Shown here: positions 23,380 through 34,160 of the stretch, one piece after another
How positions within the stretch are numbered: position 1 is the first letter of the stretch
Layout: each line of letters begins with the position of its first letter
DNA from: Anarhynchus alexandrinus
Lineage: Eukaryota; Chordata; Aves; Charadriiformes; Charadriidae
Length of the DNA stretch: 64,000 bases
NCBI GenBank assembly: GCA_008711295.1
Contig: VUYV01000074.1
Coordinates: 2,154,506 to 2,218,505, forward strand
Direction of reading: 5' to 3'
Notes under the pieces: generated by a model
Database searches by the model: none
What the model saw: the letters and a program-made list of their open reading frames with translations, nothing else
What the model was told of the DNA's origin: nothing
Made by a program: the position numbers and the translations under genes

Positions 23380-23590
23380 TGCTTATGAAAAGAAAGTTAC
23401 ATTAGAAAGGCCTTTTACCCAGATACTTAATTAAAATAATATTGAAACAAGCAAGACACACTGTGTGCTAAGCGCACGGTCGCAGCTTCCCACAGCTCAT
23501 TTGCAAGAGTGCTCAATAATGGCTGCGGGTAATTATTTTTTAATCAGCCAGTGTAAAGAACGATTGGCATGTTAACAAATGGTACTTATT
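23380..23590. promoter_or_regulatory. Strong candidate conserved enhancer
   Basis: The block contains the palindrome TTAATTAA (near 23428), AATAATATTG, CTCAATAATGGC, GGGTAATTATTTTTTAATC and ATGTTAACAAATGG. A CpG-bearing centre (AAGCGCACGGTCGCAG) lies between two AT-rich arms. The motif density is well above that of the flanks. Confidence 0.45.
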
Positions 23591-24149
23591 TTCTCTTGCT
23601 CCGACGGGGCGAGATCACAGGCAACGTGGTGCCAGTCAGCCAGTATCCCCTGGCACAGCGGCATCCTCCAGCTCGCCGTGGCTGGATCTTGTGTTTGGAA
23701 GATGCGAGGCGGTGGCTGGCGTTAGGGATAGCTGGGGGTGGGCAGGAGCAGGCTGCGGGCACGGGGCAGCCCAAAAGCACCGAGATGCTCAGGAATGAGG
23801 CTGTTCATGCAAAGACAGATGAGGAGAGCTGTATGGAGATGCTTTTACAGCTATTGGGCTCTTATCCCCCACTCCTGTGTTAGCCAGGAGATAATTCAGG
23901 ACAGTTTTGGGGATACTGGTTTATGTCTGACCAGAACTAATACTTCAATTTGGGAGATTTGGGCTGGTTTGCTCATTAATTAGCTGAGATGTCACCAGAG
24001 CTCAGATGTGATTTCAAGGGCAATATCAGCGTCGCCAGGCAGCGGCGAGCTCTACCCCTGGGGAATATTTAGCCCTTCCTAATTGCCTGCTCTCCCGCTC
24101 CCTGGAAGCCCGGGGTGGCTCAGAAGCAGGGCAGCCCTGAACTAGTGCA
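23591..24149. other. Non-coding stretch
   Basis: No gene is recognised. An AT-rich part at 23960-24090 (CTCATTAATTAGCTGAG, then CGTCGCCAGGCAGCGGCGAG) could be a small element. Confidence 0.45.
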
Positions 24150-24510
24150 ATTAGACCATTTTCTCACCTTTTAAAAGCTAAATATCTATGCTTTATTTTT
24201 CCATTCCAAACAGCAGAGCAATGGAGGGGCACGGGACCTTTTCTCCAAGGTTTCTGCTTTTCTCCCTGTCCCTGCCTCTGAGGACAAGCCCGGCTGAGCC
24301 CTGAAAGATGCACCCGCTCAGTTCTGGCTTTTCCTTCCCCAATTTGTCGGTCCCACTTTGACTCTCGGAGGGCCTTGTGTTCCCGACAGTGCTCGGGTAA
24401 CTTTGAACATTAATAATTCCGCTTGTTCTAAAACCACACTGTGGGTGCCATGAAAATTAATGAGGGAGACTCTGGAAATCAATTTCCTGCTGTAAAATCT
24501 CCTCTCTGGA
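24150..24510. promoter_or_regulatory. Candidate conserved element, two parts
   Basis: Part one (24140-24215) has GTGCAATTAGACC and GCTAAATATCTATGC. Part two (24395-24505) has GAACATTAATAATTCC, AACCACACTGTGGG (a RUNX-type AACCACA site) and GAAAATTAATGAGG. The middle is GC-richer and ordinary. Confidence 0.4.
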
Positions 24511-25184
24511 GAAGCGGGTGCTGTGGGCCTTAGAGGGTTATTTCAGGCATGCAATGTTACGTATCCTTGGCCAAAGGATGTGCTATCTTGGTCTTCTGCT
24601 GTGGAAAGATGCTCCTTGTTTACCTGCCATACATTTTCTGCCTCCTTTATGTGACAAGGGAGCAGCACGGGGTTTGCCAAGCCTTGCTCCGACTCTTCTG
24701 CTCTCCGTTTACTCAGTCTACTTGGACTTAGGTGAGTGCCGGCAGTGTCTCCTCATCTTTGCAGGGTTAAGCCACAATGTTTCTCCCAACCTTTTTGCAT
24801 GGCTCTGACTTTTGCCACTGCCGCTGTCTGCTCATCCTACAGATACCAGCCTCCTGGGTTTTCAGGTTTTGCTCCCCTTAGGAGACACAGCAGCATCCCA
24901 GCAGGTCAGGAGGAGCAGAAGTTCATCCAGAGTCCCCTGAGATCGCTGCTGAGCTGAGCAAGAAGTTGCCTTTTTGTAGCTCTGTGGCCATGTGCTCCTG
25001 AAACCTCAGCCCCAGAGGCTGGAGAAAGTTCAAAGACGCTTCCTCACTTGGGGAATTTGTTGTCATCACCCCAAGGGTGGCTCCAAAGTCTTCCAGACAA
25101 GCTCTCGGCTTCCCGGCAGCTGGCTTCATGTGGCCTTTGTGTTCCCCCAAGACTGTGTGGGCTCATCTTCATGTCTTCTTTCCA
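24511..25184. other. Non-coding stretch
   Basis: No gene or repeat is recognised. Confidence 0.5.
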
Positions 25185-25490
25185 TCCGGTTGATTTATTT
25201 CATTAAGTTACAAAATTGCAACTGACACATTCCTCCCACAATTGAGTTGTTTTTCGGGGTGCAAAAAAATTACTTGTCATACCACCCAAGCGCGCTATAA
25301 TTTTCCCATCTGTGCAGATGTGCTTGGTGCCTCTGGAATTTCAAAATTCACATTGCGACAGATAGTTTTACATCAGTCTCCATCTCCATTGCAGAGTGTT
25401 GTCCAGAGGGCAGAATGGAGATTTCCCATTCTTTTCGTGCATGTTTAATTTATTTTCACTGATGTTATCACTAATTATTTTGTCTGGTTC
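25185..25490. promoter_or_regulatory. Candidate conserved element
   Basis: GGTTGATTTATTTCATTAAG, TTGCAACTGAC, AAAATTACTTGTC, GCGCGCTATAATTTTC and TTTAATTTATTTTCACTGATG are spread over 300 bases. AT-rich with isolated CpG, unlike the adjacent sequence. Confidence 0.4.
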
Positions 25491-26669
25491 CTCAGGTGCA
25501 GTGAGTTCTCATGTTCTTCCTTCGCCGCAGAGCCTCCAAGACAAATAAACCCAAGCATGGAGTTTTATCACAGCAGGGAGATGGATAAGGGGATGCTGAG
25601 GTCCAGCTGAAAGCAACTCCCACCGGGGATGACTTATGGGTCCCATTTGGAGCCATCATGCCTTGAGATGCGTTTGAATCCAACTCCACCAACCAGCAGA
25701 TGATCTGTTGTCCCCTTCCCACCTTTACTTTCCACCTCCAAAATGAGACTCAGTCTGTTTCCACCCCCTTTTCTTTCCTCTGAGTCAGTATAACATACAT
25801 TTTGCGCCCTCATCTTTGAGGTGCCCAAGGGTCAGACTTCTCAGAGAGCTTTTCCCTTTCTGCTTTTTAAGTGCATTTTGATTAAAGCAGGTCTCTCAAC
25901 CGTGCCCCTGGCCAGGCCCAGGGGACCCAGCCAGAGCTCTTCTTCTTGCAAGTCGATTTTCCCTCCCGCTCAGTGCATTAAAACCCTTTCCCCTGTCGGA
26001 GTTGTTCTGGGTGAGAGCACTTCGCTTTATTAACACGGGCATGTTTGGGAATTGGAAAAGGGGGATTTCTAAGTGGATTTTATCCTTCGAAACAATTCAA
26101 TGGTTCTGGCCATATGGGGTTTATTTTCCCAGAGTGGAGATGAGATGGCTTCGCTGGGGAATTGACCCATTAGGACTCTGCTCAGCTGGCTGAGGGGAGA
26201 TGCTCAGGGAAGTAAAATACCAGCAGTCAGTATTTAGAGGATGCTGTGTCCCTGGTCCCAGCTATACCCACTCCATCCAAACCACGTGGATTGGACCTTG
26301 AAAGGTGTCCAGGCCGCCTCCTTCCAGAAACGGGTTCACTTAGGTGTCCCTTAGCAAATCTCCATGGCAGGCAAAGGGTAAGCTGGACCTTGACCCGTGC
26401 CAGACTGAGCACGCAGAGGCACATTGAGAGATGCTGCGTGCTCACCTGGCTCCCCCAGGAGCAGCTGCTAAAGGGGCACTTCCCAGCAAAAGTCTTTCAG
26501 GAGTAGCCACCAAATACATGGACCAAGCACAACCGAACACACCTGGGCACACGCAGGGATGCATGCGCACGTGCACACATCCCATCCTTGCTGTAAAGAT
26601 CACACATTGATGGGAAGAGTCAGCCCCTGCTCCCCAGCCGGCCTTCAGGCTCTCCGCAACATCTCATCT
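25491..26669. other. Non-coding stretch
   Basis: No gene is recognised. A short AT-rich block near 26010-26110 is the only compositional change. Confidence 0.5.
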
Positions 26670-27055
26670 CCTCCTGTTGTTAGTGACGATTGCCATAAAT
26701 ACCCACGACACGAATGTGACTTCAGCCAGGCAGTTAAATTCTGTTTGTTTTCCCATGATTTAAATCCCACCAACCTTGACTGTGTTAAAAAGTGTAATTG
26801 TTCTGCCTTTCCCCACCGCCCTCTGCTCTTCTCCGTAAGGAGATTATGAGCTGGGGGAAAGTAAATGCCTTATTTGAAGTAAAAAAAGAAAGATAATGTT
26901 AAAATAACTGCTGTCAGAGGAAGATACATTTTTCAAACACGTCCTCTCTGCTCAGCGTGAGGCAGCGTCTGCCTGTGTTTCAGAGCATTATGGTACATTA
27001 GCCTCCGCACGCAGTGTTGCTTGCTTTGTTTATTATTTTAATTTCCCAGTCTCTA
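26670..27055. promoter_or_regulatory. Candidate conserved element
   Basis: GACGATTGCCATAAATACCC, CAGTTAAATTCTG, CCCATGATTTAAATCCC, GTGTAATTG and TTGTTTATTATTTTAATTTCC lie in an AT-rich block with a short A-rich run at 26880-26892. No coding signature. Confidence 0.4.
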
Positions 27056-28019
27056 GCAGGGGTAGATGGTGCTGAGGTGACAGCATGAGAGGAATGAAAT
27101 CCTCTCCCTTGCCGCGCTGCAGGGATGGGGACAACAGAGGCGTCGCTCTCCAGGCAGCTGGCGCAGTGGGGATGGTGGGGAGTAGGGCATTGCCACCCCA
27201 GCAATGAATTTGGCAAATTCCCCTCTTTTCCTGAAAAAATTATGAACTTTGCTTACATGGACACCCTGGAGGCCTAGCAATAAGGGTCTTTGATAGGACA
27301 TTGTCCCAGCTGCTCCATCCTTATCTGCTCCAGGGGAGGACCTGGCTGACCAACAGAGTGGTAAAGTCAGTGTCTGGCTGTGGAGAATGATTTGGGTGAG
27401 CTAAAAAGGAGGGGTTTTTCCTCTTTACAAGAGCAGCCCCCTCTCCCTGAGTCCTCTGTGCTCCCCAAGTGAAAACAAAGATAGGGAAATGCGGTTTCCA
27501 GTCAGCCCCCATCTTCTGCTCAGTCTGAGCAGATGGGTTTGTTTGTCTGTGTTTTGTTTTAGTGTCTCCAGAAAATTAGGGCAATTTTTGAAGAAAAAAA
27601 AATATTACTTTGTAACAGGGGGAAAAAAAGAAAGAGAGAAAATGTTTTGACATCCTTTCTCAAAACGCCCTCCTTTTGTCTCCACCAAGACTCCTTGCTG
27701 CATTTGACCTGAATTCTCAAATAGCTCCAGCCCTCCTGAAAGTCTGGTTTTCAGCAAAAACACCCCTCTCAATTCACTGAAAAAACGTTGCCCAGCTCTG
27801 CTCAGGAGTCCTCCCACAGGATGCTCTCTGGGTGCTCTGGGGTGCCAGGACATCACAGGGCTGCTGGCTTCCCCATCAGCTGGGTGAATCAAGCTGAGTA
27901 TTTGTGATTCTGCCTCTGCCTCCATCCCCGGGCTGTGCTCACTGCTGACGGCTGCGTCTGTCCCCCTCCATCGCCTGGAGAACCCCAGAAGACGAGAAGC
28001 TTGGGAGATATCTCTCTCC
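27056..28019. other. Non-coding stretch
   Basis: No gene is recognised. An A-rich run lies at 27592-27602. The 147-residue minus-strand frame at 27605-28048 has no recognisable domain. Confidence 0.5.
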
Positions 28020-28110
28020 TCTGAGAAGCTATTTGCAAATATTAACATAAAGCCTATTTGTATGCATTCAAGGCCAAGAACGGTTAAGCTGAGTTTCTCT
28101 TATCTGATGC
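28020..28110. promoter_or_regulatory. Octamer-palindrome candidate element
   Basis: The perfect palindrome ATTTGCAAAT (28031-28040), made of overlapping octamer-like half sites, is followed by ATTAACATAAAG, TATGCATTC and AACGGTTAAG within 60 bases. Confidence 0.4.
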
Positions 28111-29639
28111 ACGATTAGAAGCGTCTCCCAAGCCCCGGTGAGCTCAGGGGGGAGCACATAGTGTCAGATGGTGGGTGGATAGGGATGAAATGCTGGATTC
28201 ATTAATGGCACTTTTCACTTACCACCCTGGCTCTGGTACCAGCACTGATTTACAAGGGAACGCAGTCAGTGGGTAGCAGAGATGCTCAGAAACCAGTATC
28301 TGTTTGGCTTTGCAAACACGGAAAGGAAGTATAAATCAAAGTAAACCAATCCTAACAGCTGTAAAAATGGACTTGACTGCTGATAACAAAATGAAACAGG
28401 AAGAAAAAATGTTCTCCAAACCCAAATGGTTTGGCAGAAAAGGGCTGAGCAGCTCTAGTAACTGGGTAAGCAGCCACTGGTGTGTTGACCACTGCCTTGC
28501 GCCGAACAGCCGATGGCCCTGGAGAGCTGCTTTGGCCATCCCCCATGAGCACCAGCTGCCCGGGGGCACCACTGTGGTCACCCAGCCTGACCCCCCGGTG
28601 TCACAACCAGTGGGGCTTTCCAGTATTCAGCGTGCTTGTGCTGGGCTGTGCCTTATCAAAACCCAGTGGATCCTGGTCAGGATCCAGCTCTCTTGACTTC
28701 AGCCCCTGGCAGCGAGTGGTGTGGTCTGAGCTGGTCCTGCAGGAGATGAAGGAAGAAAGTGACCTCCTGGCACACTCATCGTCCCACCTGCCTTAAAACT
28801 CCACCCTGGAGTGGAGCAGAGCATCCTCTTGAAATGCCCCTCTCCCCTGTGGCTGCAGGGAGGACAGGACAGATCACACAGACCACACGCTCAATTCCAA
28901 AGCAGCCAAATTTCAGGGAGTGGGGTCTCTCCCTGTATTTATCAGCTTTTGTATATCCCAAGAGAATTCCTGGAAAAGGGATCTAGGGATCCCAATGTAA
29001 AAGGGGTGAGATCTATCCTGCAGCATAGGGCTGAGAGCTGCCCGTGTACCGGCACTGCCGGCTGCCGAATGCCGGTCCATAGCAACCACTGCAGGTGAAG
29101 AGATAAAGAAAAGGAGCAAGGCGATCGTTGCGAATACGCAGCACACGGAGAAGCGTTTGCTAACAAAGAGTGCTATTGATCTCATTTAGTGCCTGCTCCC
29201 ATCAGCTGGAACGGGGAAAGCAACTGCTCAATCCCACTTTGTAAGAGAAGCTTGCTCTGAATATTAGTTTCAGCTCATCCAAAAGAGCCTGACACTAAAT
29301 ATAAATCACAGTCAGAGAGGGATGAAACAATATGTGTGTATGTGTCCTTACTGTGGTGTTATTATACAGCCCAAAGCTGGGACTTCAGAGCCAAATGCTT
29401 CAAGTTCAGCCACAAAACTTCTAGTCTGACCTCCCCATAATGCTTCTGAATTGATCCGGCATTTCAAACCCAGAAGGGATGGCGCTGCCCGGTCTATATT
29501 TTGGTAGGACTGAAATTTGGAAAGATGAATGGAAATCACATGGCCTTGCCAGAGAGCTGACACTCAAAAATAAAATCTGTGTTTCCATGGGGAAAGGGGA
29601 GAATTTTTAGCAAATGTATTAAGGTTTGCAAATCTCAAG
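28111..29639. other. Non-coding stretch
   Basis: No gene is recognised. It contains the inverted repeat at 28667-28686. A possible but weak old CR1-like 3' segment (TCTAGTCTGACCTCC at 29420-29434) also lies here. Confidence 0.45.
28667..28686. repeat. 9-bp inverted repeat with 2-base centre
   Basis: TGGATCCTG (28667-28675) and CAGGATCCA (28678-28686) are exact reverse complements separated by GT. Confidence 0.85.
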
Positions 29640-30250
29640 CCTCAGTTGCGCTTTCTTTATAAAGCCATGTAATTGCAGAGAGGATCTGGAGGAGTTGCAG
29701 CCACTTCAGATGAGTGATTTGTAAGTCGAAACTAGTTTGACTTTCAGTTTTTGGAACTGACAGTGAAGGGGCAGGTTTTGCTGGTTTCTAATCCAGTGTT
29801 TTCCAGGTATGTTGTATAACTTTTTTTCTTCCAAATCTCTTGAGTGGTCCATAATGAGCAATTATAAAAGGCTAATCTCATTAAAAGGAAAATCTCCTCA
29901 TTCATTTAATTCTTAAATCTCTTTCTGTTGGGAGGGGAATATTTAAATGAGCTTCCTCCCATTATAAAGTTACTTCATGGTCTGTTTTTCATCACAGTTA
30001 AATCAGAACAGGGGCATGAGGTGCTTTTACTTTAATCTGTTTTTAATCTGATTTTCCTTAAATGAAGTTGGATCATTTCTGGTGCAGACTCCTAGAAACC
30101 AGGGAGACAATGACTAGCAAGAGGTCATTTATTCTGCTCCACGGTCCCAACAGGGACCCTAAAGTTTCATTAATGATCATTGCAGTCATAAAGAAACCCA
30201 TTCATTTTACCCATTGGCCAATAAATGCTTTATAGTATTTAATGGGACTC
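29640..30250. promoter_or_regulatory. Strong candidate enhancer/promoter block
   Basis: This is the longest AT-rich block with orderly motifs: CCATAATGAGCAATTATAAAAG, CTAATCTCATTAAAAGG, ATATTTAAATGAG, the palindrome AATGATCATT (30172-30181), and the palindrome ATTGGCCAAT (30213-30222), which is an inverted pair of CCAAT boxes. TTTATAG (30229-30235) follows at TATA-box-like spacing, and CpG-rich DNA begins about 35 bases further on. It may be an enhancer whose right end works as a promoter. Confidence 0.45.
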
Positions 30251-30266
30251 TTTTTTTAAAGATGAG

Positions 30267-30715
30267 ATGGACGAGAGCCCTTTGTGGAAGCAGGATCCCA
30301 GAGCTGGCATGGGGAGGGCTGTCAGCAGGGAGAAGCGCGGGGGGGCTGGACAGAGGGACCCGGAGCCGGAGCAGTGTTTCAGCATCCCCCAGAAGCCGTG
30401 GCTGGGAATAGGGATACTGGGAAGCGATGGAGGGGACAGCAGCATCCTCACGCCTACGGGACGTGGTCGCATCCACGTGGTGCTTCGTTATCTGGGCTGT
30501 GCACTCCAACGGCTGCCAGCCTGCATGCCCGGATAGCACTTCATTGTCGGGGCCAGGTTCGTCACCGGGCCTTTCTTTGTCTCCCCCTCCTGTCCCTTAT
30601 CAGCGGGCCCCGCGCCTCCCTCCCCGCCGGTGCTTTCGGGAGACAAGGCTGTGCCTTCACGGCCGCCCCCTCCTCTCCCCAGGGCAGGACTTGGCCTCTC
30701 CGGCTGCTCGGTGGG
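30267..30715 (+). promoter_or_regulatory. CpG-rich patch, possible alternative promoter
   Basis: About 450 GC-rich bases carry roughly 30 CpG dinucleotides, far more than nearby sequence. The patch sits just downstream of a CCAAT palindrome and a TATA-like TTTATAG. A donor-like CAG/GTTCGT occurs after 30556. Frames on both strands are open without protein similarity. It could be the start of an alternative transcript or a long non-coding RNA on the plus strand. Confidence 0.4.
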
Positions 30716-30729
30716 GGAAGGCAGAGCTC

Positions 30730-31000
30730 AGCAGAACAAAAATCAGTCCTAATAATAAAGTAACAAACTGCTCCAGGAGAAGGAGAGTGCCTGGAATTAC
30801 TTTTAATTCAGAAGTCAGCCTGAGATAAGGCGCCAGCCCAAATGCCAATATGCTAATGCGGCTCCTTTAGCAATGTGCACCGCCAGTATCTCCACCCGGC
30901 TTGTTCCACATCTGTGACAGCCTGTCTCTCCTCAGCACCAGAGATACATATTTTGCTTAGAAATTAGGGCAAATCATACCAATATTTCAATGTGAATGAT
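30730..31000. promoter_or_regulatory. Candidate element with GATA and octamer-like motifs
   Basis: TCCTAATAATAAAG, TTACTTTTAATTCAG, TGAGATAAGGCGCC (GATAAG) and CCAATATGCTAATGCGG (ATGCTAAT) are present. The block continues directly from the CpG-rich patch. Confidence 0.4.
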
Positions 31001-31739
31001 TGAAAAAGGCCAGCCCCCTCACGACATCCTCCTGCGTGTCCTCCTTCCCTCTTCCCACCACCACCCTCCCACTGCCCTTACCATCACATTGTCTTTGGAG
31101 GTGACACCAAGTTTTTGGATTTGATCCCTGCCTTCCACCCTGTCCACTCTCCAACTTTCCAAAGGGAAATTTACAGAGTTTGACCTGGAGAGGTGGAAAA
31201 CATTTGGCTAAGGAGAGGAAAAAAAGAATGGAGTGTTTGTTCAAAAAGAGAAGCTTCAGCATGACGGGGGCATTGCTTAAAATGGTCCAAAGCAAAACCT
31301 GGGTTCAGGACATTGTCAGAAAATGGCCAGCATCAAAACTGGGACCTGGACCAAAGTGTCATGGGTGGTTTCTGTGGCAATGAGCCGGGGTTGGCTGGGA
31401 GCAGGGTGCTGGGTACTGCCATCCCCCCTTCATGAAGGATCCAGGTGCCCGGTGATGGGCAGGTTTGTTCCCCCACAGCACACCAAGCCTTGGCCCCATC
31501 AATTGAGTGTGTTTTATTCAAAGTTTAAGCCCTGGTTCTTTCTGAGAACAGGGTTTTAGCCTGACTGTCAGCCACGTCTTTTCCTTTCTCTGTATTATTT
31601 GATGTCTTAGGCTACTCTTCCTTTCTGCAGAGAGACAGTCCGCAGATGCTCTGCCCTCGTCCCTGTAGGAAGAAAGGAGAGCTGCACAGAGGCCAGGTTC
31701 AGTCGTTATCTTGTCCAAAAGCATTCGCAGACAGTCAAT
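31001..31739. other. Non-coding stretch
   Basis: No gene or repeat is recognised. A 102-residue minus-strand frame (30987-31295) has no recognisable domain. Confidence 0.5.
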
Positions 31740-32215
31740 CTTGCCTCTCAATAAATGAAATATTTCCTCTCCAGTTTATCTCCCTGGACTCCAGCAGCCC
31801 AGATTGCTAATTGGCAGCAACCTTTTCCCTCAGCAGAACAATCCTTTTGCATTCATGGATTGTTCTCCTTAAATTCAGTCATGACAGAAGTGGAAATCCA
31901 TTTTTACACCTCTTGCTTTTTCTAGAAGAAAACCCTTTCCTGTTGTTGAAATGATTCCTGTTTTTAAACCTGCAGACAGGTCTCTCTCTGTCTGGGCTTG
32001 ATTAATTTAAACTTAAATTTTAGGTGAGTGGTTCTTGATTGCAGGACAAAGCTGGCTGAGGAGTTTTGTTTTCTAGGAACCATCATACTGAGCATAATAA
32101 CTAAGCACAAAATGAAATAAACTTGAGGAAATATTATGAAACAGTGTATTCTTATTAGGAGATCCTCCAGTGATGTTTTCATTTTGGTATCAACGGGGAG
32201 CCATTATTATTGGAA
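31740..32215. promoter_or_regulatory. Strong candidate enhancer with SOX/POU inverted repeat
   Basis: AGAACAATCC (31835-31844) and its exact reverse complement GGATTGTTCT (31857-31866) flank TTTTGCATTCAT. The arms carry SOX-type AACAAT/ATTGTT and the centre an octamer-like TTTGCAT. Nearby are GATTGCTAATTGGC and CTTGATTAATTTAAAC. AT content stays high to 32215. The layout resembles neural or stem-cell SOX-POU enhancers; this is inference. Confidence 0.5.
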
Positions 32216-32374
32216 CAGTAACCTTAATCAAAAAATGACTGTGGCAAAATAGACCTTTTCCTTCCACAGATTAACTCCCTGTATATAATTCGAGACCAGA
32301 ATGCTGACTTTAGTTAAAGAAAAAGCCTTGGAAAATGGTTTTGTTTCTTTTCTCTGAAAATGCTGACTTTGATG

Positions 32375-32412
32375 AAAAAAAAAAAAAGGAAAAGGAACAC
32401 ACACACACACAC
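32375..32412. repeat. A13 tract and (AC)8 microsatellite
   Basis: Thirteen A (32375-32387), a short GA-rich spacer, then eight AC units (32397-32412). Confidence 0.9.
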
Positions 32413-32778
32413 AAAGAAAAATTCCATTGAAAAGTGCAGAAAACATTTCAAGTGGATATTACCCAATACTATAAAAGGTCTGACCAAATCTGCAAATGTC
32501 ACTTCCATTTTTGAATGGAAAGGTGTGATTTATTTGTGAAGAATACCGCAACTTTCTAAAGGAGTCTACTGGTACTTAATCAAGCTACCTGACTTCCAGC
32601 AAAGCATTCCTGCTGGAAAACTTATGCCTTGCTTGGAAAAACCAAAGCCCTCCAGGCTTGCCCAGCCTCAGTCCCACCAGTCCAGACAACAGTGAAAGGA
32701 CCCTGGACGAAGCCTTCTCCAGCTCTCCACATCAAGACAGGGGTATTGTGTTGTCTAACCTATTCCTAAAACCCTCAG

Positions 32779-32841
32779 GGATGGAGGGAGGGATGGGTGG
32801 ATGGATGTGGATGGACGGGTGGATGGATGGATGAATGGATG
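32779..32841. repeat. Degenerate (GGAT)n repeat
   Basis: Interrupted GGAT/GGGT units, including uninterrupted GGATGGATGGATG, over about 60 bases. Confidence 0.9.
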
Positions 32842-33423
32842 TTCAGTGTCTGTCACCATTAACTCTTTTCCATCTCTGGCCAGTGATGTTCTGGCTGTAT
32901 GTTGGCACAGCTCCTCAGTTTTGGTCACCAGGAATGCCCAACAGCCAGAGAGAAAAACAAGCATAGACTTGCCCTGAAATCAGAGCCTGGGTTAAACCCC
33001 AGCCCAAGCATCTCCAGCAGGATAAGGGCTACATTTAAGGAGAACCCTTTGCTCCTCTCCTGCTCAGGGCTCCAGGAACCAGAGGTAAGCCTAGGAGAAT
33101 GGAGGAGATATGTTGGTGAGACAACATCGGAGCAGTGGGACCAGGACCAGCAGAATTAATCCTGCATGTCAGTTCTCCCTAATCCTGAGGCTGCAGGAAC
33201 AGCTGGGGCTGCTGCTTACACTCTTTTCTTCTGAGAGCAAGAGTGCTCACAAAGACGTGTATTTTTTCCAAGTGCACAGCTTTCTGGCTGCTATTTTTGC
33301 TGCGCTGTCTGATCTGGTCCCGTGGCATGATGATATTCCCCTTCTTTCCTTTCCAGCATCCTCCCTGAAAAGGCACACAGCGCCTTGCAAACACCCCCAG
33401 CTATGAGCTTGCCTTCTCCCTTT

Positions 33424-33540
33424 GGTAGGGAGGGAAACTGAGGCAGGGGACGAGCTGTCACTCAGCCACGGTTACTCAGGGAAAGTAGGAGGCCTCAGGA
33501 GCTTAGGTCTGGGTTCAGTGCTTTAGCAGCAAGGCTGTCC
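33424..33540 (-). mobile_element. MIR-like ancient SINE fragment
   Basis: GAGGGAAACTGAGGCAGGGG, then CAGCCACGGTTACTCAGG, AGGTCTGGGTTCAG and GTGCTTTAGCAGCAAGGCTG follow the order of the reverse complement of the known MIR core and flank (GAGGAAACTGAGGC, AAGGTCACACAGC, ACCCAGG, GTGCTCTT...GCTGCC). This is the longest SINE relic in the window. Confidence 0.6.
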
Positions 33541-33564
33541 TTCCCCTCTGAACTGGGTCACTTT

Positions 33565-33780
33565 AAGTTGCCTCCGCGGTTTATTATGTACAGGATTTTC
33601 GTCAGACGTGCAAAGTAAATTAGCACCGTATTCACAGCCATAATCACCTACCAATGATCTCATACATGTGGCACAAAGGGAAAGGATCTGCATGGGATTC
33701 TGTTCTGCAAGTATAATCCGCCCATAGCCTCCTTGTTAATTAGCTCCTCTCAAGCATCCAATCTGTGGCAATTATAGCAA
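33565..33780. promoter_or_regulatory. Candidate conserved element
   Basis: CTCCGCGGTTTATTATGTAC, CGTCAGACGTGC, AAAGTAAATTAGCACC, CAGCCATAATCACC and CCAATGATCTCAT in 150 bases, then CTTGTTAATTAGC and GGCAATTATAGCAATC. AT-rich with isolated CpG. Confidence 0.4.
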
Positions 33781-33970
33781 TCAAAAATGCATTCAGCCCC
33801 CCCACCCCTCCTGCTCCCCATCAGCACCTGACAAGCCGGCAGGCGCATTATCCCAAACCATGGCAAGCACACGCTGATAGGACACAAACCTCCCCGCCGC
33901 CTCACTCGGGATTCATCACCCACAATACCAGCCCCGGCACAAGGCCTTGCATACCAGGAATTATTAAAAT

Positions 33971-33991
33971 AAAAAAAAAAAAAAAAAAAAN
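33971..33991. repeat. A20 tract ending in N
   Basis: Twenty consecutive A followed by an undetermined base. This mirrors the T15-N pair at the left edge and is probably an assembly uncertainty. Confidence 0.95.
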
Positions 33992-33999
33992 AGACAGAA

Positions 34000-34160
34000 A
34001 GAGACAGATTTCAATTTTCTCCCATAGTTTTGGGAGCCCATAGAAAACGGAGTGAAAGACGCTATTTAGCCCCTTGGGCTCAATTGGCGTCTTCTTCTTC
34101 TTCCTTTTTTGCTGATGCCAATGGAAAAGTGAATCTCTTATTTTTAATGTTGCCTGATTG
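34000..34160. promoter_or_regulatory. AT-rich candidate element (weak)
   Basis: CAATTTTCTCCCATAG, GACGCTATTTAGCC, GCTCAATTGGCG and GATGCCAATGG are present, with a CTT trinucleotide run at 34091-34102. Confidence 0.25.

Larger units (their letters stand above)
32216..33423. other. Non-coding stretch with simple repeats
   Basis: It contains the A13 and AC repeats (32375-32412), a 12-bp direct repeat AATGCTGACTTT at 32300-32311 and 32359-32370, and the TGGA repeat at 32779-32841. No gene. Confidence 0.5.

Noticed and set aside
29370..29500. Possible inverted CR1 3' segment (TCTAGTCTGACCTCC)
   Set aside because: Only about 15 bases match; flanks do not follow the CR1 order.
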